Assembly (NCBI GenBank): GCA_025358205.1
Contig: JANYKG010000035.1
Span: forward strand, 1 to 43,230
Source of the DNA: Armatimonadota bacterium
Lineage (GTDB): Bacteria > Armatimonadota > UBA5829 > DTJY01
Direction: 5' to 3'
Length of the DNA stretch: 43,230 bases
In this document: piece by piece, positions 25,935 to 35,506 of the stretch
Numbering within the stretch: position 1 is the first letter of the stretch
Layout of the letters: the number at the start of each line of letters is the position of its first letter
Made by a program: the position numbers and the translations under genes
Notes under the pieces: generated by a model
The model's input: only the letters and a program-made list of their open reading frames with translations
The model's database searches: none
Told to the model about the DNA's origin: nothing

Positions 25935-28900
25935 TCAGTTAGTATTAACGATTACCTGGTTACTCATGGCGCTGTTTCCAGCCGCATTGGTTGCGAATAC
26001 CTGGACGAAGAACTGCAGGTGACGTCCAAGTCCCGTGACCAAGAACGATGTGGAGTTCGCAGGTAGAACAGTCGTCCTCACAGTAGTTCCACCAACTCTG
26101 CCATATTGAATGGTGTAGCTGGTCTCGTTGGTCGCATTATCCGTCCATGTGGCGGTGCCTTGCCAGTTGCCGGCAACAAGGGTCAGCGGACCCATTGCCA
26201 GACCCGTTGGAGCCAGTGGTAGCTGGCCCGGCCAAGCGCTAGCGGTGTTAGACCAGCCGGAGATTCCGGCGCCATTAACCGCCTGCACCTTGTACCAGTA
26301 TCTCATGTTCGGGATGCTTATAGCGTCGGTGTAGGTTGTCGTATTCGCAGGCACCGTGATGTTCGTCACGCCTGCGGTGAAGAAGGAGTTCGTAGCCCTC
26401 TGTATCGTGAAGTTAGCTTCATTCGTGGAATTGTCAGTCCACGCGAGCGCCACGGTCGGAGGGTTCGTGCTAAGCGGCGAAGCTATCGCCGTCAGTCCGC
26501 TCGGGGCCGCCGGTATAGCCGTGCTGATAGACACAGTAGCCCAGGTCGAGACTACCACACCCAGAGTTGACTGCACTCTGTAGTAGTATGTCCTGTTCGC
26601 CAACAGGCCCGTAGTATCCAGGAACGACGTCGCTGTTCCTGAAGGAACGATGCAGGTTGTCACTCCAATCAAGAAGTTAGGATCTGTTGTTCTCTGAACC
26701 GTGAATCCTGTGTTGGTTATTGAATTATCAACCCAGGTCAGATTCACCGTCAGCGGTGGCGCAGCGGACAGTGCAGCAGCCAGGCTGGTCGGCGGCGCAA
26801 GAGGCGTAGTAGCCGTTGCGATGTTCGACGGGAGCGAATTTCCGCCTGTGTTGAACGCAATCAACCTATACCGGAGCGTCGTGCCGTCGGGTACAGTGAA
26901 ATCACTGAAGGCCACCGCAGTCGGCCCGACAGTAGTAAGGGGTGCAAAAGCGCCCGCCCCAATGGCACGCTCGATGCGAATGCCGGTCTGGGTTGAGTTG
27001 AGTAGCGACCAAGTCAGATTCACCTGGAATGGACCGATCGCAGTAGCTACGAGATTGGCTGGAGGGTTCGGAGGAGCCATGCCAACCATCACTACGTTCG
27101 ACACGGAATCGCCGGCGGCATTGTAGGCCACCACACGATAATCGTACACAACGCCAACTAATGTCGTCGAGTCAACATAGCTGGTCTGGTTCGCGAGGGC
27201 CGATCCGATTATCGAATACGCGCCCGGTACTGAGCCTGTGACAACGGCCCGCTCAACGCGGAAGCCGATCTCATTGGCCGGGTTACCCCAGTTGTTCCCA
27301 ATGGTCGGATACGCCGGGAGCGGAGGCGTGGCATCCGTCCAACTCAGGTTGACTGGGCTGCCCGCATTACCGGTCGCGCCCAGCACCGGCGCGGTCGCCA
27401 GCGCACGAGCTACGTTGAATATCATCGGCCGCATCATGTCCATCTCTTCGTGGCTGAGGATGTGGCAGTGCCACACATATTCCCAACCGAAGTTGACGAC
27501 ATCATTGTTGGTGACAATCGGGAATCCGGTTATCGGATCTAGGTTCCTGAACTCGCCAGGCGCGCCGGGTCCGACCGGCATGGTCGGATCGTACGGGCGC
27601 ACGCTGTCAGGTACACCGAACGGCGACTTGGGAGACGTCGCCCTGAACGCGACGATGCAGTCTTCCAGCGGATTCATCCTGAGGGTATCTTTCCAACCCA
27701 GTTCGTTCGGTTCCGGCGGCTTCACCATGCCGTCCCAACCAACGCGGTTGATCAACTGAACGTTGAACAGGTGGAAGTGAATTGGATGTGTGTCCACGCC
27801 GTTATGCGTGATCTTCCAGATCTGAGTGCCATCGCCCAGAGTCCCGATCGGCGTAATGGACGGGTTCGCCGTATCGTCTATAATCTCGGTCGCCGGGTCC
27901 ACGTAACCGTACTGGATGGTTGTCTGGTTATTGCCATTGGTAAACGGCAATTCGACGCCCAGGTTGGCTACCATACGTCCGAAGTTGTTCTCAAACAACT
28001 CCTGTATGGCCTTCGGTTGGAACGGTATGGTCACCGGAGCCGCTTCGCCCAGAGGAGTGAACGTCAGAGACGTGCTCTGGATTCGCGAGTAGGCGGATTT
28101 ACCCGAAGGGAAGCTCCCGTTGTAGGCGCTGTTGTACGGCGCCTGGGGAACGATGATCGGATCCTGGGACCTCGCGAATACGCCCGGTGTCGTCGGCGTT
28201 GATGCGAACTCGTTGTTCAACGCCGTCAGGTTGAACGGAGCAGCCGGAGCCGTAGCGTTGACCCGGATCTGCATGACTGTACGGATATTCGGGCCATACC
28301 CTGGCAGTGTTGACACCGTGCCGCCGGTATCAGTCTGAGGCACGTCACTCGTGTAATAGTCAACGCGCGAATCAGGCGCCGGGTGCGCGGCCGGGTTGTC
28401 ATTGTACAGGATGAACGTCTTGCCGGCATACTGCGAGAAGTCAATGATCACGTCCGCTCGCTCAGCCGGGCCAAGGAGCAAATTGTGCTCCAACACGTTC
28501 GTCACAGTAATATCCTTGGGGTTCCTGTTGAACCCAATCGGCGTGTCAGGGAAAACCACCGGCGCCGGTAGGAATCCACCTTCTGTGCCGATCTGTATCA
28601 TGGGCGGACCGATGCCGGCCGGGTCGGGAATACCGCCGCTCCTGCCGTCCAGAATGTCGCCGGTCTGCCCGATTGTCTGGGCAAGCCACCCCGCCGGGAA
28701 TGCAGCCGCGCCACGCACAGCCGGAACCATGCCGACTTCGGTGGGAGCGCTGTACATTTTGGCCGTAGCGGTAGCCGTTACCCCGCCAAGCGTTGGAGGA
28801 GGAGCGATCGTCACAATCGGATCGGCTGTATATCCACCGCCTACCGAGACCATCTGAAGCCCGGTAACGGCGCCCGTCACCGGATCAACCGTCGCTTCGG

Positions 28901-30527
28901 CAGTGGCGCTGTGTCCGGTGGTATCACCAACCCCATTAGTGATGTTGACCAGCGGCGGATCAATATATCCACTGCCTCCACCGGTCAGCTTTATGCTCCC
29001 CACGATGGAAGTGGCCATGTAGAGCTGAAGGTTCATTCCTCTGTCGTTTCCGGCATTCAGTATTCTGAACCGATACGCCTTCGGGTCAACCGTAATGTAC
29101 GGATACGGCGTGCCGTTCACCACCGGCGTGTCGTGGAATGCTTCCATCGTCATGGACAGGTTCGGTAGATTGGGAGTCACGAACCCGGTAATGGGATCCA
29201 CAATCGGCTGGTTGACAACCGGCCAGGGTGGCCAGAACCAGGGTCCGTAGTCCCACCTACCAACTGCATTTGCGCCCTGCGGATCGTTGGGATTCTGGTT
29301 CGGCATGTATACATGGGGATACCAGAAATTCGACAGGGTGGGGTCCAGAGCGAACGGCCACGTGGGGTCCGTCGCGAGGACGGTGGTAGTATCTACAAAG
29401 GTCTTGTCCTGGATGATCAAAGGGATCTGGTCTGCAGGAATAATCCCACGAGTCACAAGATCTAGTTCGGTGGGATCCTGGAGCAGGTAACCGGCTGCCT
29501 CGCCCCCGTACACATTGAGGCGTGTAATGCCATACGCATGGTCATGGTAGAACATCAGCCTCGCGCTCTGCTGGTTGGAGTAGAAGAACGTCTGCGAACC
29601 ATCACCCGGATCGGGCATGTCGGGAACGTTCCGCACGCTGACGCCCTTGGGATAGTCAGTCAGCTCTCCAGCCGGAGTTATCCACTGATGCGGCGTGCCA
29701 TCACTGATCCACGGTGTATTACCGCCGTGAAGGTGGAGCGTGCCGCGGTTCTCAGTGTAGGCCATTGGGTAACCTGGCGTGGTATTCATCCCCAGCGGAC
29801 CCATCCCAGCGCCCATCTCAGTAGTGTCCACCGGAAGGAAGAGATTACCCCCTGCGCCGGTAGGAAGGCTGTTGGTGAACTTGATGCGGACCGGCCTATT
29901 CTTCTGGGCGATGATCAGAGGCCCCAGATACTGGAACTTGCTGATTGTAGCGTCAGATGTGTTGGTCTGTCTGTATCCGCGAAGAGTGGTCGGCTGAAGA
30001 TCCGAGTGCAACTTCTGAGTGTACTGACCAAGTTCGATCTCGTAATAATCGCATCCCGGATATGTTGTTGTGTCTGGAACGGCAATGGGGATGTAGTTCC
30101 CCAAAGTGCTGGACCCCGCAACCGTCAAGCCCGGCAGCGAGTCCACGAACTTCCGAATACCACCGGAAATAGCCCCGGTTATCGGATTTACCGTGGGTTG
30201 CGGGCTGTATGCCCAGTTGGGTTCGGGGCCGAAATAGTTCGGAACTCCGCCTTGTATGGGCGCGGCCATAGGCATGGCCATTAGTCGGTTCAGGCTGCGG
30301 TTTCCGGTCCGAGCCTGCGCAGCCCGTTTTGCTGCGGCCTGTCTCATCTCCGGCGTCACTAGGGCAGCCTTACGCTGCATCACCTTCGCGAAGGCGTCCT
30401 GGTGTAACGAATTGACGGTTACTTGTGGTTGAATAAGGTTTGCTGCATAGACATAGCTTGACACAATCATCAAAGAAAGGACCACAACTGCCAGCAGCAG
30501 ACACACACGACTTCTGTGCGTACTCAT
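25935..30527 (-). CDS. Secreted multicopper oxidase with five fibronectin III modules (MCO1)
   Basis: 1,530 residues. Signal peptide (MSTHRSRVCLLLAVVVLSLMIVSSYVYAA), then a CotA/bilirubin-oxidase-like cupredoxin body of about 1,020 residues with all four copper clusters: GTLHLHGGNTPWISDG, MFYHDHAYGITRLN, DTHPIHFHLFN, and WHCHILSHEEMDMMRP (the last with the His-Cys-His and axial Met of the type 1 site). After it come five FN3-like modules of about 95 residues (starting near 1030, 1130, 1225, 1325, 1430), ending at the C-terminus without an anchor. Residues about 510-590 are an inserted glycine-rich unit (GSIKLTGGGSGYIDPPLVNI) absent from its paralogue. AAAGGAGAT precedes ATG 30527. It would oxidise phenolics, metals or similar outside the cell using O2. 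Confidence 0.92.
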   Translation of the reverse strand: MSTHRSRVCLLLAVVVLSLMIVSSYVYAANLIQPQVTVNSLHQDAFAKVMQRKAALVTPEMRQAAAKRAAQARTGNRSLNRLMAMPMAAPIQGGVPNYFGPEPNWAYSPQPTVNPITGAISGGIRKFVDSLPGLTVAGSSTLGNYIPIAVPDTTTYPGCDYYEIELGQYTQKLHSDLQPTTLRGYRQTNTSDATISKFQYLGPLIIAQKNRPVRIKFTNSLPTGAGGNLFLPVDTTEMGAGMGPLGMNTTPGYPMAYTENRGTLHLHGGNTPWISDGTPHQWITPAGELTDYPKGVSVRNVPDMPDPGDGSQTFFYSNQQSARLMFYHDHAYGITRLNVYGGEAAGYLLQDPTELDLVTRGIIPADQIPLIIQDKTFVDTTTVLATDPTWPFALDPTLSNFWYPHVYMPNQNPNDPQGANAVGRWDYGPWFWPPWPVVNQPIVDPITGFVTPNLPNLSMTMEAFHDTPVVNGTPYPYITVDPKAYRFRILNAGNDRGMNLQLYMATSIVGSIKLTGGGSGYIDPPLVNITNGVGDTTGHSATAEATVDPVTGAVTGLQMVSVGGGYTADPIVTIAPPPTLGGVTATATAKMYSAPTEVGMVPAVRGAAAFPAGWLAQTIGQTGDILDGRSGGIPDPAGIGPPMIQIGTEGGFLPAPVVFPDTPIGFNRNPKDITVTNVLEHNLLLGPAERADVIIDFSQYAGKTFILYNDNPAAHPAPDSRVDYYTSDVPQTDTGGTVSTLPGYGPNIRTVMQIRVNATAPAAPFNLTALNNEFASTPTTPGVFARSQDPIIVPQAPYNSAYNGSFPSGKSAYSRIQSTSLTFTPLGEAAPVTIPFQPKAIQELFENNFGRMVANLGVELPFTNGNNQTTIQYGYVDPATEIIDDTANPSITPIGTLGDGTQIWKITHNGVDTHPIHFHLFNVQLINRVGWDGMVKPPEPNELGWKDTLRMNPLEDCIVAFRATSPKSPFGVPDSVRPYDPTMPVGPGAPGEFRNLDPITGFPIVTNNDVVNFGWEYVWHCHILSHEEMDMMRPMIFNVARALATAPVLGATGNAGSPVNLSWTDATPPLPAYPTIGNNWGNPANEIGFRVERAVVTGSVPGAYSIIGSALANQTSYVDSTTLVGVVYDYRVVAYNAAGDSVSNVVMVGMAPPNPPANLVATAIGPFQVNLTWSLLNSTQTGIRIERAIGAGAFAPLTTVGPTAVAFSDFTVPDGTTLRYRLIAFNTGGNSLPSNIATATTPLAPPTSLAAALSAAPPLTVNLTWVDNSITNTGFTVQRTTDPNFLIGVTTCIVPSGTATSFLDTTGLLANRTYYYRVQSTLGVVVSTWATVSISTAIPAAPSGLTAIASPLSTNPPTVALAWTDNSTNEANFTIQRATNSFFTAGVTNITVPANTTTYTDAISIPNMRYWYKVQAVNGAGISGWSNTASAWPGQLPLAPTGLAMGPLTLVAGNWQGTATWTDNATNETSYTIQYGRVGGTTVRTTVLPANSTSFLVTGLGRHLQFFVQVFATNAAGNSAMSNQVIVNTN

Positions 30528-30844
30528 TTATTTCACTATCTCCTTTCGTGGGTTCACAATCAGTTTTCTGCTGGATGGGCAAGACTCCTGGTGATATCAG
30601 TCCAATCGTCGTGTCCCTCGCTGCATCGTGTTTACCCAACGAAAATCAGAAACCAAACCGAAAATAGAGAATTGCTGGTATTATTACCTGCCGGGGGCTG
30701 TTGGTCATGCGGTTTGCGAGCAATTGCGCGAGGGAGTACCGAGCGGCTTATTGGCGCTATCAGACAGGATATGAAAAACGAGCGCAGAGGACAGAGAGGT
30801 TCGGGGAGGGACGAATCCCTCCCCGAAGAATAGCAACGTCCGAC
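30528..30844 (-). other. Intergenic region between the two multicopper oxidase genes
   Basis: It holds the MCO1 ribosome site next to 30527, the MCO2 terminator at 30800-30827, and otherwise AT-richer sequence. I could not identify a convincing promoter, although one is expected because the terminator precedes MCO1. Confidence 0.4.
30800..30827 (-). terminator. Terminator after multicopper oxidase 2
   Basis: TTCGGGGAGGGA (30800-30811) pairs with TCCCTCCCCGAA (30816-30827), 12 perfect pairs and loop CGAA, just after the stop codon of MCO2 (on the minus strand). Confidence 0.65.
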
Positions 30845-33800
30845 TTACGGCGTGGCGCCGGTGACTACGTTGCTGGATGCACTTGATCCAGCAGCGTTGG
30901 TTGCAAAGACGCGGAACCAGTAGGTCCTGCCCCGTTCCAGTCGGGTGACTGTGAACGATGTCGCATTCGCTCCAATTGCTGATGAGTTCAGCCCGGTCGT
31001 GAACGCAGCATTCGTTGCCGCCTGGATGGTATAGCCGGTCTCATTCGTAGCTACGTCCGTCCACGTGAGTAAGGCTGTGCGGCTCGTCAGGGACCCAACC
31101 ACCAGATGGGTCGGAGCCAACGGGAGTTGACCAGGCGAAAGATTCACGGTGTTCGACCATCCGGAGACGCCGATTACATTGACCGCCCTGACTCTATACC
31201 AGTACCGAGTATTACCGACGACGGTGGCATCTACGTACGATGTGGAGTTCGCGGCAGCAGCGATATTCGTCACATCCGCAGTAAAGCCCACATTCGTTGC
31301 CCTCTGAATGGTGAAGCCGGACTCATTTGTGGAGTTATCACGCCATCCCAGCGTCACGGTTGGAGGATTCGTGCTCAGCAGCGACGCGTTTGCGGTCAGG
31401 TTGGTAGGCGCTGTCGGCGGCCCAGTGCTGATCTGCGCCGTTGACGACCACGCGGATACTATCACACCCAGAGTTGACCGCACCCTGTAGTAGTACGTCG
31501 TATTCGCTGCGAGCGTGGTGTTGTTTAAGAATGCAGTCGCTGTCCCTGGCGCAACCGTGTACGAAACCAGACCCGTGGTGAAACCGGAATTCGTGGCCCT
31601 CTGAACAGCATAGCCAGTGTTTGCGATGGAACCATCAACCCAGGTCAAGTTCACCGTCAACGGAGACGGAGCCTGAAGCGCGGCTGCCAGACCGGACGGC
31701 GCTATGAGCGGCAGCGTAACTGTTGCGATGTTTGACGGATCGGAATCGAAGGCTCCGGTGTATGCAATTACCCGGTAGCTATAGGATGTCCCGTCCGCCA
31801 CGGTTGAGTCATTGAACGTCCGGACATTTGCCGCAACTGTTCCAACTGACGAGAATGCACCTGCTCCGGCAGCCCGTTCAATCCTGATGTTGGTCGCAGG
31901 GATACTTCCCTGAGTATATGCCCAAGTAAGGTGTACCCGCAGGGGGCCGGTCACAGTGGCTGCCAAGCTGGTCGGCGGATCGGGCCGTGTCAGGAATACT
32001 ATTGGCCGCATCATGTCCATCTCTTCGTGTCCGAGCATATGGCAGTGCCACATGTACTCGTTGCCGAAGTTGACCAGGTCGTTGACAACGGTAACCGCGG
32101 TATTATTTGTAGGGTTGATGCTCTGGAATGTTGATCCCAGAGGCATCGTTGGGTCAAATGGCCGAATGCTGTCAGGAACGGCGAATGGGACAGATGCGGC
32201 AATCGGTCGCAGAGCCACTATCGCATCTTCCAGCGGATTCATTCTGATGGTTTCTTTCCATCCCAGTTCGTTGGCATCGGGTGGCCTGATGGCTCCATCC
32301 CAGCCGACGCGGTTGATCAACTGCACGTTGAACAGATGGACGTGTATGGCATGGGTGTCCACGCCGTTGTGCGTGATCTTCCATATCTGCGTTTCGCCAT
32401 TCTTTATCACCTCGGTGGGCGGATCTATATAACCCAAGGGGATGGTCGTCTGATTCTGGAAGTTCGTGAACGGCAGTTCAACGCCAAGCGTGGAGTTCAT
32501 CCGGCCGTAATCAAGCTCGAAAAGCTCTTGTATGGCTTTTGGCTGCATCTGAACCGTGATGGGCGTGCTTGTGCCGGTCGGGGTATAGGTGAGAGCAGTG
32601 CTCTGAATCCTCGAATATGTATTCGTGGAAGCTCCATAAGCTACTTCCGGCACGATCATCGGAGGCTGCGACGCGGCGAAAGCGACCGGTAAGGCTGCGT
32701 TCAACGCTGTCATATTGTAAGGCTGCGGCGCCGGTGTACCGGATACCTGGAACTGCATGATAGTTCGGATATTGGGACCATAACCCGCCAGCGTAGGGGG
32801 CGCACCGCCCGTTGATGTCTGGTCCACATCACCGGTGTAATAGTCAAAACGTGGGTCAAATGCCGGAATCGGCGCAGGCGCATCGTTATAGAGTATAAGC
32901 TTGGAGCCGACCGGAACGCCGGAGAAATCCACAATGACGTCCGCTCGTTCCGCAGGCCCCAGAAATAGTGTCTTGTTTGAGACATTCAGAACCACTATGT
33001 CTCTGCGGTTGTAGTTATACCCGACCGGCATATTGGGGAGTACGGCGGGAGTCCGAAGGAAGCCGCCCTCGGTGCCGATCTGAATCATCTGCGGCCCTGC
33101 GGTTCGCGTGTCGGGCACACCGCCGTCGCGTCCATCGGTTTCATCCTTTGAGTAGCCGGCGGTTCCGGGTATCCCCTGAATGGCGGGAACCATGGCGACT
33201 TCTCCTGCATCGGCATCATTCAAAGTCCCATCCAACTTCCACATGGAGGCGTTGGATTTTGCGTAGTACAACTGCAGGTTGAGACCGCGTTCGTTGCAGG
33301 CGTTCAGGATTCGGAACCTGTATGCCTTGGGTTGCACAACGACGTAGGGATAGACGGTGCCGTTGACCAGCGGGGTATCCATGAATGATTCCATGGCCAT
33401 GGATGGGTTGGGCGTTCCGGGCGCCTCTGTTCCGTCGGAGAGAGTGACCGGTCCATGCTTCAGACCGGAATCTGCCGTAAGCGGCGGCCAGAACCAGGGT
33501 CCGTAGTCCCATCTGCCAAAGGGGTTGGTCCCACTACCATCCGGGTTATCCGGCCACTGATTCGGCATGTAGACGTGAGGGAACCAGAGATCACCGGTCG
33601 TCGGCGTTCCAGGCGTCGAGCCCCAGTTCCATGTCGGGTCTGTGGTCAAAACGGTGGCGGCATCCACGAAGGTCCTGTCCTGAATGATCAACGGTATTTG
33701 GTCGGCGGGAATAACCCCGGAAGCGACCAGCCCGTCTTCTGTAGTGTCCTGCAGCAGGTAACCGGCAGCCTCGCCCGCATAGACATTCAATCTGGTGAGA

Positions 33801-34903
33801 CCATAGCTGTGATCGTGATACCACATCAGCCGCGCGCCCTGATTGTTGGTGTAATAGAAAGTCATCGAGCCAGGGCCGGGATCATTGGTCGCGCCCGGCG
33901 TCCCTGCCGAGACCGGATTCCCTGTAGTATCAAAGAACATGTCGGGGACGTATCGCACGCTCACGCCCTTTGGGTATGAGGTATCCTCACCCGCCGGCGT
34001 AGTCCATTGGTGGGGAGTTCCATCGCTGATCCACGGCGTGTTGCCGCCATGGAGATGGAGAGTTCCGCGGTTCTGAGTGTAAAACTCCATCATCGGCGAC
34101 CCATCCGGGTTCAGCATTGGCGACCCATCCGGGTTCTTCATTGCGACCGGACCCATCCCTGCGCCCATGACGGTTGTGTCCACCGGCAGGAAGAGGTTGC
34201 CTCCGTTTCCGGTGGGCAACAGGTTCGTGAACTTCACGCGCACCGGCCGGTCCCTGCGGGCGATGATCATGGGGCCAAGATATTGTGGTTGCGGCCATGC
34301 GGTGATCTTGCCTGTAACAGGGTCACGGGTGACAGGATGCGCAGGATCATTTAGCTGCACGTACCCTCGGAGTTTGGTAGCCGGAAGGTCCGAATGCAGC
34401 TTCTCGCTGTACTCGACCAACCCGATCTCGTAATAGTCGGATCCGGGATAGGATGAGATATCTTTAACAGCGATGGGTATCATCTGCCCAAGGGTGTTTG
34501 CAGCGCCCAGCCTTGGCAGAGAGTCTACAAACTTTCTGATACCACCGGAGATGGCTCCAGTGCCGAGGTTTACTGTGGGAAGCGGGCTGTTGGCCCAGTT
34601 GGACTCAGGGCCGAAGTAGTTAGGCGTTCCCCCAGGCATGGGCATCGGCATAGGTATAGATCTTACGCCGATTCCATTGCTCTGTACGCTCCTGCGAGTC
34701 GCAGCGCTGACCGCAGCAGCTCTCCTCTGCGATGGTGTCACCCTCATGCGCATACGTTCGATCGCTGATAGTGAACCAAAGCTGCGCGGTGTCTGCACGA
34801 CCGTTTGCTGGCGTATGACATTTGCCGCCTGCGCGCAGTTATGCCCAATCATCAAAGAAAGGGTAGCCACTGCCAATGTGAGTCGCACGATGTTTCTGTG
34901 CAT
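30845..34903 (-). CDS. Secreted multicopper oxidase with four fibronectin III modules (MCO2)
   Basis: 1,352 residues, paralogous to MCO1 over its length. Signal peptide MHRNIVRLTLAVATLSLMIGHNCAQAA. Copper motifs: GTLHLHGGNTPWISDG, MWYHDHSYGLTRLN, DTHAIHVHLFN and WHCHMLGHEEMDMMRP, all copper ligands kept. Four C-terminal FN3 modules correspond in order to modules 2-5 of MCO1; MCO1's first module and its glycine-rich insert are missing. Near residue 260 a 24-base tandem duplication gives NPDGSPML NPDGSPMM. AGAGGAGGAT precedes ATG 34903. A small membrane-protein gene lies 29 bases upstream on the same strand. Like MCO1, function is extracellular oxidation with O2; substrate not determinable. Confidence 0.92.
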   Translation of the reverse strand: MHRNIVRLTLAVATLSLMIGHNCAQAANVIRQQTVVQTPRSFGSLSAIERMRMRVTPSQRRAAAVSAATRRSVQSNGIGVRSIPMPMPMPGGTPNYFGPESNWANSPLPTVNLGTGAISGGIRKFVDSLPRLGAANTLGQMIPIAVKDISSYPGSDYYEIGLVEYSEKLHSDLPATKLRGYVQLNDPAHPVTRDPVTGKITAWPQPQYLGPMIIARRDRPVRVKFTNLLPTGNGGNLFLPVDTTVMGAGMGPVAMKNPDGSPMLNPDGSPMMEFYTQNRGTLHLHGGNTPWISDGTPHQWTTPAGEDTSYPKGVSVRYVPDMFFDTTGNPVSAGTPGATNDPGPGSMTFYYTNNQGARLMWYHDHSYGLTRLNVYAGEAAGYLLQDTTEDGLVASGVIPADQIPLIIQDRTFVDAATVLTTDPTWNWGSTPGTPTTGDLWFPHVYMPNQWPDNPDGSGTNPFGRWDYGPWFWPPLTADSGLKHGPVTLSDGTEAPGTPNPSMAMESFMDTPLVNGTVYPYVVVQPKAYRFRILNACNERGLNLQLYYAKSNASMWKLDGTLNDADAGEVAMVPAIQGIPGTAGYSKDETDGRDGGVPDTRTAGPQMIQIGTEGGFLRTPAVLPNMPVGYNYNRRDIVVLNVSNKTLFLGPAERADVIVDFSGVPVGSKLILYNDAPAPIPAFDPRFDYYTGDVDQTSTGGAPPTLAGYGPNIRTIMQFQVSGTPAPQPYNMTALNAALPVAFAASQPPMIVPEVAYGASTNTYSRIQSTALTYTPTGTSTPITVQMQPKAIQELFELDYGRMNSTLGVELPFTNFQNQTTIPLGYIDPPTEVIKNGETQIWKITHNGVDTHAIHVHLFNVQLINRVGWDGAIRPPDANELGWKETIRMNPLEDAIVALRPIAASVPFAVPDSIRPFDPTMPLGSTFQSINPTNNTAVTVVNDLVNFGNEYMWHCHMLGHEEMDMMRPIVFLTRPDPPTSLAATVTGPLRVHLTWAYTQGSIPATNIRIERAAGAGAFSSVGTVAANVRTFNDSTVADGTSYSYRVIAYTGAFDSDPSNIATVTLPLIAPSGLAAALQAPSPLTVNLTWVDGSIANTGYAVQRATNSGFTTGLVSYTVAPGTATAFLNNTTLAANTTYYYRVRSTLGVIVSAWSSTAQISTGPPTAPTNLTANASLLSTNPPTVTLGWRDNSTNESGFTIQRATNVGFTADVTNIAAAANSTSYVDATVVGNTRYWYRVRAVNVIGVSGWSNTVNLSPGQLPLAPTHLVVGSLTSRTALLTWTDVATNETGYTIQAATNAAFTTGLNSSAIGANATSFTVTRLERGRTYWFRVFATNAAGSSASSNVVTGATP
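34091..34138. repeat. 24-base tandem repeat inside MCO2
   Basis: Units 34091-34114 and 34115-34138 differ at three positions. They encode two copies of an eight-residue NPDGSPM-type peptide in a surface loop next to the first copper-ligand segment. Recent slippage is likely. Confidence 0.85.
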
Positions 34904-34932
34904 ATTTATCCTCCTCTTGCTCCGTCTGCATC

Positions 34933-35280
34933 TTACATCTGTGGTAGGTATCCCAGATGTACCGCCCCGGTCATCCGGACACGGTTTCGCATTATTGCCA
35001 CTACTCGCTGCAAACGCTCCTGTTCAGAGTGCCGCCGGGCTTGCAGCGATGCCGTGAAGCCCAGCTCATCCATCGGCCAATCGCGGTTGAAGACTTCTGA
35101 GAACTCTAGATCAGCCTCGCTCACCTCCTCAAAGCTTCCGAAGACTTTGACAACTGGTATAGCTGCCACGACAAGAAGCAGCGTGTACACAGACGCCAAG
35201 GCCGTCTGTGTGTACTCATAGACTTCCGCTATCCCCAGTGCAGATTCACGGTTCATGTAGTGCTGCGGGGACGCATCCAC
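34933..35280 (-). CDS. Possible small membrane protein upstream of MCO2
   Basis: About 115 residues (106 from the inner ATG 35253). One membrane helix LASVYTLLLVVAAIPVVKVFG (residues about 28-48), then an acidic and a basic soluble part (FEEVSEADLEFSEVFNRDWPMDELGF; RRHSEQERLQRVVAIMRNRVRM). No family recognised, and no strong ribosome site before either start. It ends 29 bases before MCO2, whose ribosome site lies in that gap, so it may be the first gene of that operon. The remaining upstream stretch (35281-35506) contains a GTCTAC/GTAGAC hairpin near 35425-35445 but no clear promoter. Confidence 0.5.
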   Translation of the reverse strand: MDASPQHYMNRESALGIAEVYEYTQTALASVYTLLLVVAAIPVVKVFGSFEEVSEADLEFSEVFNRDWPMDELGFTASLQARRHSEQERLQRVVAIMRNRVRMTGAVHLGYLPQM

Positions 35281-35506
35281 TGGCGATGTCTCGTTGTCCC
35301 ACTTACAATGTCGGCGTATTTCTCATACATATGTAGGCATTAAAGTGGTAATTACTCGCATTTGTGTACCTTTTTGTTAGCAATTTCTTGTAGCTTCATA
35401 GGGCAAGTAAGCGACCCCCGGTATGTCTACAGGTGGAGTAGACCGGGTGCGTAGACTGCTAACGACATTGTCCGAGCGGGAGTTCCGAAGGGTGTCAAGC
35501 GCCTGA

